Below are positions 1 through 15,200 of a DNA stretch of 64,000 nt, in pieces; the first letter of the stretch is position 1; every line of letters begins with the position of its first letter. This DNA is from Owenia fusiformis (taxonomy: Eukaryota > Annelida > Polychaeta > Sabellida > Oweniidae), in NCBI GenBank assembly GCA_903813345.2, contig CAIIXF020000005.1, positions 16,621,375 to 16,685,374 on the forward strand. Direction: 5' to 3'. The position numbers were made by a program, and so were the translations under genes. The notes under the pieces are model-generated. The model worked only from the letters and a program-made list of their open reading frames with translations. It was not told the DNA's origin and did not search any database.

Positions 1-239
1 GTCACAAAATCATACAAAAAGCAAATAACCTATGGACTGAAGATTATTCAGAAATGATGAAACAAAATTTTATTTATTTCTGACTCAACGAAGTCACATT
101 TTCAGGTTTATGAATTATTAAATTCCAGTTTTATAAATCAATAATATAATGCATCATGATAGCCATCTCATTTCTTGTCAGTCTGGAGTGAAAGAGAAAG
201 TGAATCAAAATGTATAACTTTTAAATTAATGTATTTCAG

Positions 240-3200
240 CCCCACACCAGTTGTGACATGGTCCAGAGATGACGGACGTCAAATGCCATCAAATTCCGAG
301 GTTGCCTCATTTGGTCAGGAGTTGATAATTAAGAACGCTCAGTTTGAAGATGCTGGCAAATACAAATGTAGTGCTAAGAATGCTGCAGCGTTCACTGATA
401 TCACCGAAGAACATCTTCTCGTTGTGGATTGTGAGTATACATGTTGCTTTTGACTCACGCAATGAGGATTTGGGACTGGGTATGCCTCCATCCATCTATG
501 GTCTGTCCATCCACAAACAAATTAAAACTGCTATTAAAATCAATTAGAATTATGGGATTTCTTAAAAAATGTGAATAACTAAATTTAAGTGTAACACTTG
601 TTTCTAGCACTCCCGTTCTTTGATACTCGACCAGAAAACACAGATATATCTATGGGAGAAGACAAGTCATTCCTTTGTGTTGGAAATGGACAACCTATGC
701 CCAGTGTAGAGTGGTTTGTCAACGGGCAACCAATAGAAGGTGAGCAGTTTCACAGATTTCTGATCATAAGTTTTAAACATGTCAAACCATCATGTTATAA
801 GTGAGATCATGGACTGGTTGCATTGTATGCAGCACTAAATAGTAAACACAAGGCTGATTTGTAGGTTAAACCATGTTTTCGTATCTGATTTAAAGGCCCA
901 CTTTGGGAATTTTCAACATTTTGTGCAAAATAAAGACTTACATTTAAATTTCATAGTATGTCCAATGTATTGATAAGAATCTTATCTTTCATTTGACACC
1001 AACAACAGCTCATATGGACCACATCAAAGCTTGCAATAAATTATCCAAAATCTTTTTTTCGATCTCTCAAGCTTTATATATCAAGTTTTTATCAATGTCA
1101 TTGAAAGATGGCAAAGTTGTTTGTATTACATGATACATTCATTTTTATAGAAAGGTCACCATATTTTAAATCAATAGTAATTTAAAACTTGCACTTTGTT
1201 TAACATATGCATGCATGTCTAATGATCTCTAATTAGCTTCAAATGCTTTTTTCTATGTGAGTTATTCTTTCTTGGTTCAGTATTAAAGCAAATCAAACTT
1301 TGTGTCATATTTGAGCAAGTGTGTGAGTAACATGTTTCAATGATTTTTTTTTTCTAAATTAAGAATAGTACACCTTTAAGAGTAAAAACATTGCTGCTGT
1401 TAAATATATTTTAGTTGCGATGAACCCACTTGAGATTTCAAAATTAGGTTTCCACCCACCTAAAAACCATTGAACTTAGAATCCTCTTGCAAAATTCTGC
1501 ATTTAAACCTGATATTCTATGTTTCAGAGTATGACCCTGACCTCCTGAGTGACGATGGTTCTATGCTGGTGTTTAGAGACCTACAGAAGGATGACACGGC
1601 AGTGCTACAATGTAAAGCTAAAAACAAACATGGACAGATCACTGCAAATGCTTACCTCAATGTACTAGGTTGGTACTCAATAATATCATTCACTTCATTG
1701 AACATATGCATTCTGATTGGTCGAGAGATGTGCTGTATTTTACCATATTCAATGTTTTATATTAAATTGTATATTCCAGCTGAGGCTCCCATTTGGTCAT
1801 CAGAAATGGAGGATACAAAATCAGCAGAAGGGACGAATAAGAATATTTCATGTACTGCCATTGGTTGGCCAAAGCCTGAAATAATCTGGCGTAAAAATTC
1901 CAATCGTCTCCATTCGGGGGGAAAATATACCATTCATCCAGATGGCAATCTAGAGATTAAGGTTAGTGCAAGGTCAACTAATCAAATGGTCACTTATGCA
2001 ACTACATGTAGAAATGAATCTTAATTGAGACATCAGATTTTGTAGGTGCAGTAAAAACACTGGAATGTAAAAAATGTTAATTGGGCAACTCAAATGTATT
2101 TGCACTAAGTACTTTAAATCATTTGTTAATGTGTCACAGAGGAAAATTGCTCCACCAATGGAGGTTTTCCTCAGGGTTTACTTTATCTTACTATTACAGG
2201 TATTTAACATGCTATTACAGGTATTTAACATATTTAACATGCTATTACAGGTATCTAACATGCTATTACAGGTATTTAACATGTTGTTTCAGGATGTTCA
2301 AGAATATGATGAATCGGAATATGAGTGTGAGGCTGCAAATCAGTTTGGAAAGATATCAGATACCGTGTTCCTTATAGTGAAAGGTAAATATAATACTTAT
2401 CCATGTAATAACTAATATTATACCCACTTATGTAAATGCAATTTGACCTACTTCTACAACTTATCCTATTAGTGCTCCTATATTTAAAAAACTTTTGAAA
2501 TATTTTAATTTTTCATTTTCAGTGAAAACCTCCATTGTGAAAGGACCAGAGAATGAGCGTCAGGTTGCGGGGAAATCTATCGTTCTTGAGTGTAGTGCAA
2601 CAACTGACCAATCAGAACTGAGTGCTCTAAGCATCCGCTGGACTCGAACCATTCCAGGCTTTGAGGATGTAGAAAGTGAACTAGTAAGAATATTAGCTAC
2701 TTCTAGAAAATATATACAGCATAGATGTCGGGGAATGTTTGCTCAAAGATATTCATGTCCTTGATTTCAAACTAACTTATTTTTTCAAAGTTACAGTTGG
2801 TCCTTATGGATTTACAACACAATATTTTTGGGGGGTTTACTTTTTTAAAATCATATAATGCCAGTGTGTTATATCATTTGAAAGCTTGATTCTACAATTA
2901 TCTGTTGTTTATAGGAATCATACCAGGTAACTATGGTGTTCTGTCTGAATGCCTGGACTGAGAGTGATGTCAATGATATACAGGGTGATACCTTTTTGTG
3001 TCACCCTGTAAAACAATGCATTTGAATTGAATGTTTTCCACATTTTATGAATGCCAATCTGCATTTGATGATGTTTTACCTGTCTATACAGATTAGTTTA
3101 TAGTTTACATGTGGATGCTATGTATATGTTTTTGCGTTTCAGGTTTGAAGCATTGTCATATCATATACCCTTTTAAAGAATTCCCAAATTGACACACCCC

Positions 3201-6200
3201 CTCCCTTTATCCCAATCAGTGTGCATTGTAAAAACCAACCAACTGGTCAAAGTTTTGTGTTAAAAAACAACCTGTCATGCTGTTTTCCTTATATGCTGAA
3301 ATACTCTTAGCTTGCCAAGTGCCTTTGTCGCACCTTGATCCACCATCAGTGACTAGTATACATGTAGTTCAGCTAAAAACCATGTAGTTCAGCTAAAAAC
3401 CATGTACCTTGATTTCACCAAAGCTTTCACACTTGTATCTTTACTGCTCCTATCTTTGCTTGCATTAACAAGACTTTCACGATTGTGCTGCTTAACTTTT
3501 CTCCTTTGGTTGACATGTACATTTAAGAGTTTTGATTTGCTTTTAAAATTATTATTTGCTTGGATTTGTATATTTCTTCTGAAAATGCATTCCTTTTCTG
3601 CCTGCATATACACCACACAAAACCCTTTGGTGTAAAAGTTATCAATAATGTGGGGTTTCACATTCTCTTGGTCTTGCTTCAAGATCCTGGACCCCCCCCC
3701 CCCTATCTACAGTACAGTACTTCAACAACCTGTTGTTAGGTAGATAAGGAGGGGGATCCAGGGTCTTGAAGCAAGACTAACATTCTCTCTACCGTTTATT
3801 ATTTCGTTATTTATTATTTTGTATTTTAACTTGATACTTTAAAGTTTTTATATCATTTTCAAATATTTTCAGGTACTATATAATTTTGATTTGGGATCAC
3901 ACCCACTATGAATTTCAATAGACATTGTACCTCAATTTTATCAGACTTATTATGTATAATAATATCTGCACATGTAATTACTTTAATTCTCTATATTGTA
4001 GATTGAGAATCGTCTAGAAGGCAACATCATGTATAGTAAGTTAACTTTGGAAGATGTAAGACTGGAAGAATCAGCAGAATACACCTGTGTAGCAAGTAAT
4101 GAACTTGACACTGCCACCAGTACAGCTGCAGTAACCATTGAAGGTAACGGTTGTTTGAACCATATTCTCTAATAGGGTTCATTACTAAGGTTAAAAGCAT
4201 ACAGTTAAACTTGTTTAGTGAACACCCCACTCTTAGTGAAAACCTGTGTTTCAAGTGACATTCTGCAGACTCCTATATAAAATGCCCTCTATAATGAACA
4301 CCTACCTTCAGTGAACACTCTTTTTGCGGCTCCATAGATATTCACTTTATACAGGTTTTACTGTATTTGAATTCAGTCCTTGCCCAATTGGCTACTTGTC
4401 CATTGCCTGGTTGTAGTAGTAAACAAAAATCCAGAAATGTCATGTTGAAGAACCATAATATTGCCAGTATTGGCAGTCTGGTAGCTGTGAATTTTTAACT
4501 GAACCCTCCAACAAACTTGCATACTCTGAATAAATGCACTCCTTTTTCCATAATTAACTTTAATGACTTGAGTGTATGTTCTATGTTGCAGATGTTCCCT
4601 CTCCCCCCACAAATGTCAAACTCATTAAATGTGGTCCAAAATCAAACTCCCAGTTCTACAGAGCACGAATCACATGGACTGCTAGCCAGGACAACAACTC
4701 ACCTCTTGAGAGGTACCACGTCCAGTATAAGACAGAGTACGACGATCAATGGTTTGAGGATGAGAAGTACGTCACTGGTGATGACACGCAGCATGACATC
4801 ACAAAGCTTTCTCCATGGGCTAGTTATACGTTCCGTGTGGTTGCCAGGAATGGTGTTGGGATTAGCAAAGGTAGCAAGCCTACTGCTGATAGCTGTGACA
4901 CTCCCTCTGCTGTACCTGCTAAGCACCCTGATAATGTTGGTGACCATAGTGATGAGACAGGATGTCTTACCATTACTTGGGATGTAAGAACAAATGTGTC
5001 ATAAGCTTTTGGTTTTTGTGATCATTTTCCCTAAATACTATCAGGACATGTAGAGAACATGTATGGGTATAAAAGATTTAAAGATTTAATTGTGAAATTT
5101 TGATTGAAAGTTTCATGAAATTACCCAACATGCATCATCATTATTACCATTCATCATCAGTATTACCCGATACGTGTATGTATATATATGTATTATTTGA
5201 TTGTAGGCTATGCCAGAGATAGAGCACAATGGTGAAGGCTTCCACTACGTTGTTAGCTGGGCCCCAGGGACACTACCCGCTGACGACTCTACCTGGAGAT
5301 CAGAACAAGTCCGTCTCTCTGATAATGCTCCAGGAAAATGGAAGGTTATCACTGGTGATACATATAAGCCATATGTGGTGAAAGTTGAGGCAGTAAATGA
5401 TGAAGGAAAAGCAATAGGCGAGGCAATGGCTGTTCAGACATATTCAGGAGAAGATGGTAATGCATAGTTTTCATATTTGGTCACATTCCAGCAAATATAC
5501 GAGTATTCACATACGCACACCGGAATAGCCTGACTACGGTAAAGTCCGATACCGTTGTCACAAATGGCGGACATAACCGTCGCTTCAACTGTTTAATCAC
5601 TTGGTCCTCATTTCATGGGATTTTATCGTCGCTAATTCTGTGCTTGCATTAAGCTCTTGTGATAATGTATCATATGAAATCCCATTTTCGATCAAATTGG
5701 GTTGTGAATCTCCACAATATAGCGTCTACGATATCGTCAATGACAACGGAATCTGAATTTTAAGTAATTTTGAAAGTCAACGGCATATGGTAATTACAGT
5801 GTCCATTGTCCCGTATCTCATTTTGATCGGTTAAATTAAAGACTTTATTTCGATGGTAGAACGTAATTAACTGTACAATGAGTATACAGACATTTTGATT
5901 GATTGTTGTTCCAAAGGAATTTAGTCTAGGTGCTCTATTAAACATACAGTTCATGAAAATCTAATTGAAGCGACGGTTATGTCCTCCATTTGTGACAACG
6001 GTATCTGACTTTACCGTTGTCAGGCTATTCTGGGGTGATACGATCTACATACATGTAGGAAATCTACTTATTTTTTGTTAATTTAAGCAAATACCTTTTA
6101 ACTGTGAGTAGCCAAAGCAAAGTTATTTACCAGGAAGAGGATATAATCGCACTGAGACAAAGTTAGACTTCAGCAGGGCTTACTAAGTTACTAGGAAAAA

Positions 6201-9200
6201 CTGAGTCTCACATTTAATCTCTCAGATAATCTGCTTATGATTCATGTATCACAATTCTTGATTTTGTATGTTTGATTCCAAGTCAAGTTTATTTTGGTAT
6301 TGTACATTTATATATATTTATATATATTAATGTATTGTACTATATTTTCAGAACCCCAGACAGCACCCTCAGACTTTGCCCTCTCTGATGGTAAACTCAA
6401 TGCGTCATATGCCACATTTGAATGGACCACTGTGGACTGCAGTCCCAGGAACATGAGAGGTTTCTTTGTTGGGTACAGGGTGAGTCATGATTAATGTACT
6501 ACCTTTAAGAAGTTTCTTTTTGGGGTACTGGGTGAGTCATGATTAATGCTCTAGCTTTGAAAGTTTTTTTCATAGGGTACAGGGTGATTCATGATTAATG
6601 TTCTAGCTTTGAGAGGTTTCTCTTTGGGATACAAGATGAGTCAGAATTAATGTAAGACCACACCCCCATGGAGAATTTGTTTATTAATATGATATCATTC
6701 TGTTTTAGATACACTTTTACAAGAAAGAAAACCCTGACATCAGTAGATCCACTGACATAATCCTACAATCTTACCCTGAGGATACACTACGTTGTGATAA
6801 ACGTCGCTTCAGGAGACATACGACAGGCAAAAAAATGACTGGCCATTCCAACACCTTATTTGGTAACTCAGAACTGGAAGCTTACGTTGTCGCTATTAAC
6901 AGATTCCATGAAGGTCCAAGCAGTAATGTTGTAACATTCAGGACACCAGAAGGAGGTCAGTATAATATTATCGAACATTTTTTTTTCATAATTTGCTTTA
7001 AGTGACAAAGCATGACGCACAATTTTATTAGACAATTTATGTCGTATTTATATAATTATAGTGTGAATTATATTAAACTAATTAAAATTTTTGTTATTTG
7101 TCAAAGTGATCACGTTTGTATTGATTCCGCATGTATTTGTGTATGCATGAACTTGTTATATACATTAGTTAGTGTACTTATACCCATTTCAAATTCTAAT
7201 TGGAACTAATTCAAAACATATGTGATGTGCTTATTGTAAATTCAGATTATATTTTATATATAAAATTGTAGTAATGCTTACATTTGTTCCTGAATTATAG
7301 GCAATTATTTTTTTGGTAAGCTTCTAAGTGTAGCTTGACTGTAGTTGCTTAATGTTATTTTAATTTTAGTTTTTAGCCATTAATGTGTTGTTCTGTAGCT
7401 AATGGGTGTAGTATTAACATCACCATAAGTAATGCACATGTTGTTTTTGTTCACTGATTCACATGATGGGCTATGGAATCACCCACTTTTCCAACTCGAT
7501 CTGTTGAACTCGAACAACAGTTTCTTCTTTAACAAATATTTCCTAATTTGGTGTGGTTCTAGATGAATTTTCTGGAATAGTTTCAAATTGTATTTGAAGG
7601 GAATTGGATAAGCTAGATTAAAAAGCCTGAATACATGTGGTTGATACACAAAGGACCTTATACACCCTCCATTGGGATCTCCCCATGGGAAAAAAATAAT
7701 TCATCTGATTTTTCAAAATGAGTAGTCTGCTTCAATTATTGCATTTATATGCACACTAGTATCTTGTTGACCTATATTCAGCACTGTATTGATGTATAGG
7801 CCACTTATTAGGGTCATAATTCAATCATGAAATGTAGAGGCATAGATTCCAAACCAGGAAGTATTTTTGTGTCTGTCAAAATCCATTTACATCCTACGCA
7901 TCCCTGCATCTTATCCAAATATGTTACAACATAATGAAATATAATAGTATAATCTTTGGTTTTACAAACTTGTATGATATTTGATAAGTGTAAAAGTTGT
8001 TTTTGGAGCATTTTTCTATAGCCATTTTGTAGGGAAAAAAATGATGAAAAAATGTACAATCTTCTAATTTTAAGTATGACCTGAATCGATTGCAAACTTC
8101 ATATTTGCACATTTGATGAGATAAACCATTTGTGTCGTATTGTGAAATTATTAAGTTTGCAATCGATTCAGGTCATAGTGTATTTTTGGTATTTCTGTGA
8201 TAATCAATGGAAACCAATGGTTTCTATTGGGATCTGCTGATATCCTCATGCTAAGTCAATGGTGCACAGCCCCATGTAAGTCAATACAACCTTACTGAAC
8301 GAAATGATCCCTATCTCAGCTTATGTGTGTCCGAGCACTTTAATATTTTCCAAAGTATTATATGACATTTTATTCTTCATGTTACACCTACGAATGATTC
8401 ATTTTGACCATAGGGATATTTGCCAATAATTGCACCTTGTCCTTTCTTTACTTCATCCACAGTTGCCTCATTAACATTTTTCATCAGCTGGGTATTTTAA
8501 CATTTCTCAAATATCTGCTTTTGGGTTTCTTTAAGCTTCAAAGAATATTTAACTTTAAAAACACTTCTTTGTTCTCTCTTGTTTGTGTATTTATGAGGTA
8601 TAAAGGGACTCTATATGTGATTCTACACAAGAAGGCATGGCTCCTCTCTCTTCGGCCCCATGTAGATGTTCACTCTTTTTCAAACAAAAACACACCTCAT
8701 AGTACTTAAAATTCCATGAACACTTTTTCCTCACATGGTGACCCTATTGAATTGAACACTCCTCCATCCATCTATCTGTCTGTCTGTCCTCCAACACTTT
8801 TTGAGAAATTAAAACATCCATTGTATGGGCGCCACACTGGTAATCTAGTTATTGGTTCCAGATTTTACTCTTTCTTATTTTAGGGAAATCAGCTTTTTGT
8901 CAACAAAATATAATACTGTTGACAACAAGTCTGTATCATTTACAGTGTTTTCAAATCAGGAAACTGGTATGAGTAGAGAAATGAATCTATGACACACAAA
9001 TTTTGTAAATGTTGGTATAAAGGACAGAACTTTTTCCTGTCCTAACTCACCAATTTTCTGTTAATTCTAGATGGGTTTTTTACAACTTAACTGTAATACA
9101 GGGTGACCCAAAAAAAATGCAACCCTCCATTTTTTCAATATTTTTCCTAAATGGAGGTTAATTGCTCTGAAATTTGGCACACAAAAAATTCATTCAATGT

Positions 9201-12200
9201 GGGATCCTCTGGCAAAGTTTCAATAATCATAGTCTCATATTGATAAAGTTATGGTCGTTCCAAAATATGCTCCAAATGTCGTCCATTTCCAATGTTATAT
9301 TTTCGGATGAATCACATTCCCTTCTTTCTGAACACGTAAACTCAAGAAATAATGTGTTCTGGGATCACAAATTCCAGATGAAGTGCTTCAAAGGCCCCTT
9401 CATTCTGTTAAATGCACAGCTTGAGCTGCCAATTTCCAAACATGAAATCATCAGCCCCTCTTGGTTTGAGGTTGATAATGGCAACACTTTTTCTGTTAAC
9501 ACACAGCGCAATATTGGAGTTCCCAGGAAGTTCTAGGCAGTTCTAGAGTGACATAGAGGCTTCAATAGACAAGAATCGTGGTTCTAGAAGGATGGAGCTA
9601 CTCCTCACACTTCTAATGATAGCATAGCCTGGCTCACTAGTCATTTCTATGAGAAGATGATCTCTCCTAGGACGGAGAACCCATGATCATCCTAAAGTCT
9701 TGATCTCAATGCCCCTGACTTCTATATATGGGGTTATTTAAAGGATAATGTGTATGAAAATAACCCTACCGCAATTGCAGAACTCCAATAAGCAATAGCT
9801 GCAAAAATTTGAGCCATACCCATGGGGAAGAATGCATCCATGTTATGAACAGTTTCCTTGAACATTGCAAGTTTGTTTTCAGCGAAATTGACGACATCTG
9901 GAGCATATTTTGAAACAACCATAACTCTATCAATATGAGACTATGATTATTAAAACTTTGCCAGAGGATCCCACATTGAATGAAGTCCTTGTGTGCCAAA
10001 TCTCAGAGCAATTTACCTCCATTTAAGAAAAATATTGAAGAAATGGAGGGTTGCATTTTTTTTGGGTCACCCTGTATCTTTCAGCTTTGCTCAAGAGCAT
10101 CACCATATCCCTTTATATTTCATGCACAACTTCAGATTTAGTCAAATGATAATAGCTGTAATTCATATCCTTAACAATCCTAAATATTTTAATTCATCAA
10201 ATGTAATTTCCAAAATCAATATACTTCTATAATGTAAAACCTTCTTTTCTGTAATTCCACAAACTTTTCACAAACTTAAATATTTTCTGAAAAGAAGGTT
10301 TGCAACAGAGGCTATTAATGGCGCATATTACAGATTATCAGAAACATTTTGGGTTTATTAAGGATCAGAATAGATCACCCACATGGTACTGGATCTGAAA
10401 TATGCAGTCCCTTCTTTAATTCATGAAAGCTTTGAACATTGAATGATATGTTGTCCTGATTAATTTCAATGTTTAATTTTATATGAATTAAGCTGAGTGA
10501 AAATGGGCCAAAAATGGTAAAAATGGATACAGTGTATTTCCAGTTAAACTTATAGTCTGGAATCATTGTTTCATTTTTCCTAATCTGTATTGGAATACGT
10601 AGATATGTGATACACATAATTTGTATAACCAGTATTTCAGAATATAGTTTGTCCAAGAGAAACTATTGTAACATTTGTTATTGTATTATTCAGCTTTCAT
10701 CATCTCATCATTTTATCATCATTATCATCAATAACACCGAGACAGGAAATTATTACATATATTTTACTTTTTAGTTTGTTTTTTACTTCAAACCGATGAT
10801 TTCAGCATTAACAACATATAAAAAGTACACGTATCGTACATATATGTAGTGACTCCAAGATTATTGTTCAGCTAAATGTTTTCTGTTAATTTAGTACCCG
10901 ATGAGGTTGGAATGTTTGAGATCTTACGTAAAGGGTCCCATCATATGGATCTGGTGTGGAAGAAACCCTCCCACCCAAATGGAGACCTTACTGGATATAA
11001 TGTAGAATACACAGCATGTAAGTAACTTAAACATACTCTTTTTAGTCAACTCATATACAGGCTCAAGCCAGGATTTGCCAATGGGGGTTCACTTTTTGAA
11101 AATTCTAGGGGGGGGCTCACTTTTGACAATTTTGGTCCAAATATGACCAAAATCATTTAAAAAGTGCTCAGAATGGTGAAAAACTGAATGATATTGAAAG
11201 AATTTTTGGCCAGGGGGGTTCACTCGTACCCATCGAAGTGACTCTGGCTATGGTCCTGTCATGGTCTATGATAAAAAGGCATTGTTCATGCTCATAGCCA
11301 ACTAACATCAAACAATGTGTGAAATTAAGTGATAGTTTGAAAGGTGACTGGTTACAGGGCAAGCTGACCTATTTCCTATACCTCCATCCCCTATAACTCC
11401 ATGACCCACTTGCTCTTAATCGTCTATATAACTGCCAAAGGATACTCATTGAACATATCTATGTTAAGGACAAGGTGCTATAGAAACATTAAGTGATCAT
11501 GCAGGCTAAATGCTTTTCCCTTGCCCTCTAATTCACCATCTGCCACATTGACCATGACTATGATCATATATTAGTAATAAATATGTTATACATGTTACAG
11601 TGAGAGAAGATGGAAGTTCAATCCCAGAACTATATGGAAACAAGAAGGTGACTGACCCCAGTATAACGACTGTTAAGTTGGATTCAATTGCCCCTAATAC
11701 ACTCTATAGGATATGTGTTGCTGCCACTACAGCCCAGGGTAATGGCAAGTGGAAATGCTTAGAACGGAAAACTCATCCAGATGTCGGTAAGTATATGTTA
11801 AAGTGCCAAAGATCAGTTTCTCCAAATATTGTTAAATCGGGATACACAGATCAGTTCTTAGACAATGAACTTGCAGACTTTTAACTTTATGATGTTCGAA
11901 AAGGGTCAATCATCTGCTGCAGAATTTGCATAATGGGATATCACAAACTATTATGTATTAAGTTAATAAGTTTTTATGTATAATGTTAATAAGTTTTTTA
12001 TGTATTATGTTAATACATTTTTAAAACAAACAAATTGTTTGATTGTAATCTCAAACAATTTGTTTGTTATCACATATGACTTATATGAAAGTGATATGTA
12101 TTTTCAAGTTAATTTGAAATCAATGCACAGAAAATATAAAGAAATAGATTTTCACCAAAATATTATTATTTTAGCCCCAGATGCACCAGTAGTTGACATT

Positions 12201-15200
12201 GATATTTTGGATGACACCAGCGTCAACATCAGCTGGCACAAATCTCTTGAAACCTCTAACCCTGGCGCTTCATTCTATATGCAGTATAGACCTGAGGGTA
12301 TGTATGCCTTTGTATGCCTTTGTCCGTACATCCGTCCGTCCGTCTGTCCGTACGTCCGGGAGTTTTCTCCAAAACCGCTACAGATATCACCTTCAAATTT
12401 TCAGGGATAACTTATGAGTGCATACAGATGTGGATGAAAAAATTTTAACTCGATACCTACTTCCTGTCCGCCATTTTGAAGTCAAATGCTAAAACCCTTG
12501 TCTGCAAACTTTAAGAAAAACGGCTTCACAGTTGCTTTTAAAACTTAAAATCTTGTTCAGCTCACTTCATTCTAGATCTGATTAGGTTTTGGACCTGTTA
12601 GCTCAGTCATGTCAGCCATTTTGAATGTCTTAAGAAAAGTTAGCGCACGATAATACTTTGTATCATATTGAATGGTGTTTTTGAGTTTTCATACTTTAAC
12701 TATTTAGTAGCTTTATAAATAATTTCAGATCTACTTTGTTGTAAAAGCCTATGTTATTGTTCACAGTAGTAATATGTGATAATTTTGTAAGAAGAAATCA
12801 GCAAAAACACATAATCACTTTTTTATTGTCGGCCATTTTGGATTTTTCCGTCCTAAAATCTTGTCTGTGAAGTCTTGTCTACGTGTTTTCAGGTGAACCG
12901 TTTGGTGGATCAATTTCAAATTTTCAGGGATGATTCTTAGTATAAAAATCTAGATCTGATTTGTTTTTTGGCATTCTGGGTAAATGTCAAGGCAGCCATT
13001 TTGGATTTTCTGTCCTAAAATTTTGTCTATAAAGTCTTGTCTACGTGTTTTCAGGTGAACCGTTTGGTAGATCAATTTCAAATTATCAGAGATGATTCTT
13101 AGTATGAAAATGTAGAACTGATTATTAGTTTTTTTGACATTCTGGGCAAATGTCAAGGCAGCCATTTTGGATTTTCTGTCCTAAAATCTTGTCTGTAAAG
13201 TATTGTCTATGCATTTCCAGGTGAACCGTTCTGTAGATCAATTTCAAATTTTTAGGGATGATTCTTAGTATGAAAATCTAGATCTGATTAGCTTTTTGGC
13301 ATTCTGGATAAATGTCAAGGCAGCCATTTTGGATTTTCTGTCTTAGAATCTTGCCTGTAAAGTCTTGTCTACGCGTTTTTAGGTGAACCGTTTGGTAGAT
13401 CAATTTCAAATTTTCAGGGATGATTCTTAGTGTGAAAATCTACATCTGATTAGTTTTTTTGCATTCTGTGTAAATGTCATGGCAGCCATTTTGGATTTTC
13501 TGTCTTAAAATCTTGTCTGTAAAGTCTACTTGTCTACGCGTTTTCAGGTGAACCATTTGGTAGATCAATGTCATATTTTCAGGGATGATTCTTAGTATGA
13601 AAATCTAGGAACAGATTAGTTTTTTGACATTCTGGGTAAATGTCAAGGCAGCCATTTTGGATTTTCCATCCTAAAATCTTGTCTGTAAAGTCTTGTTTAC
13701 ATGTTTTCTAGTTAACTGTGTGACGGATCAATTAAAATTGTGTTGGTAAAGTCTTGTCTACTCATTTTCAGGATAACCATTTGATGGGATCACCCATTGG
13801 TGGGGACATTTTGTACACATTTGTGTTCTTGTTTACATATCATATATTTAAGTTAATCAATTATGTAGCTAATGATGTGAACGGATTACAATGCAATAGA
13901 GTAAAATAACCGCAAAACGGTACAGAAAAAGGTACCTAGGTCTGAGAAAACATACCCCTCTATACACTATTGTCTAATGAAGACCAAACAAAGCCCCGGA
14001 TGTCGTGTCATTTCTCATTTCGTTTGGTACACAACTAAGCCCCGGGTATTAAATAAGCCCTTGATTGAAACATTTAATTCATACTTACAGAGTTTTGAGA
14101 TCGTTATAAAGAGGGCAGCACTTAATTATAAGAATAGGCTTACATATACATGTATAGAGGTAATATACTATCTATTTGTTTGTATGTCAAAAAACTGGAA
14201 GTACTAAAAGTGAGAATATTAATTTTATAGGTAAAGAAGTGTGGCATGCATATGACGAGACAGACAGTATCCACTGGCGCAATCTGACAGGCCTCACAAC
14301 AGGAGTATTGTATGAAGTCCAGGTTGTTGCTATTAATGGTGCTGGGGTAAAGAGCTCCAGTGAAATACACACTTTCAACCTCGGGAAAACAGGTCAGAGT
14401 TACACCCTTCATCAGTTCAATCTTTTGACTATAATGTATCACGTAACTGATATAAAATGTCAATAAAAGGTACATTTCGATATATAACACTATGGGGGGT
14501 AAGCGTTTTAAAGTTGATCACGAACGCCATATGTGCAAAGTATTGATATGAATTTTCGAATGTGGTGTTGGATTACGGAACTCATACCTAAACATATTTA
14601 AACTGTATGTTTCTGTTACAGCTCGCCAGGTGGCAGCAGCAACAACTAATATTGGGTTGATAGTCGGAATCTTTATTGTGCTACTCATCGTCATAGTTGC
14701 AGTGATAGTGTTTGTGTTGTGGAGGCGCAACAGAGGAGGCAAATACCCAGGTAAAGATGAGATTCCAGGTCACATTTTGTACGTAACTCAATCATATAAA
14801 ATTTTTCAGAATTTGATGTGGCCAATTGGAATTTTCAATGGATCACTCATAGGCTTGTGTACATGCAAACATTTGCAAAAGTCATCCCGTGAGGCTCATA
14901 TTATCAATGAATGATATGTCAGAAATTTCAAGTATTGTGATATCTACATGTGTGTTATGTGTCTTTACAGTGCACGAGAGAGAGAAGCAGAGAAGGAAAG
15001 ACATTAATGGACCAGATCCTTGTGTTCCATCATTTGATGAATACAAACCAAAACCCCTGTAAGTAACTTCTGTATTTATTAGTGTACAGCTAAACCTGTC
15101 TAATCTGGATGCCAGTGAGACTGGCCGAAAGTGTTTGATTAAGCAGGTGTTTCGATTTCAAATTTTGTACAATTTGAGATATTTGGGACTGAAATGAAAG

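Noticed and set aside
2195-2377. Y-rich and L-rich repeat peptides from the 21-bp minisatellite
   Set aside because: Intronic, and upstream of the true acceptor at 2292.
9174-9999. ORFs with a shared FIQCGILWQSFNNHSL peptide on opposite strands
   Set aside because: They lie in the inverted arms of the mariner; the shared peptide is the TIR read from each end.
14140-14490. 116-codon minus-strand ORF
   Set aside because: Shadow of the FN3-5b exon, which is in frame with its neighbours on the plus strand.
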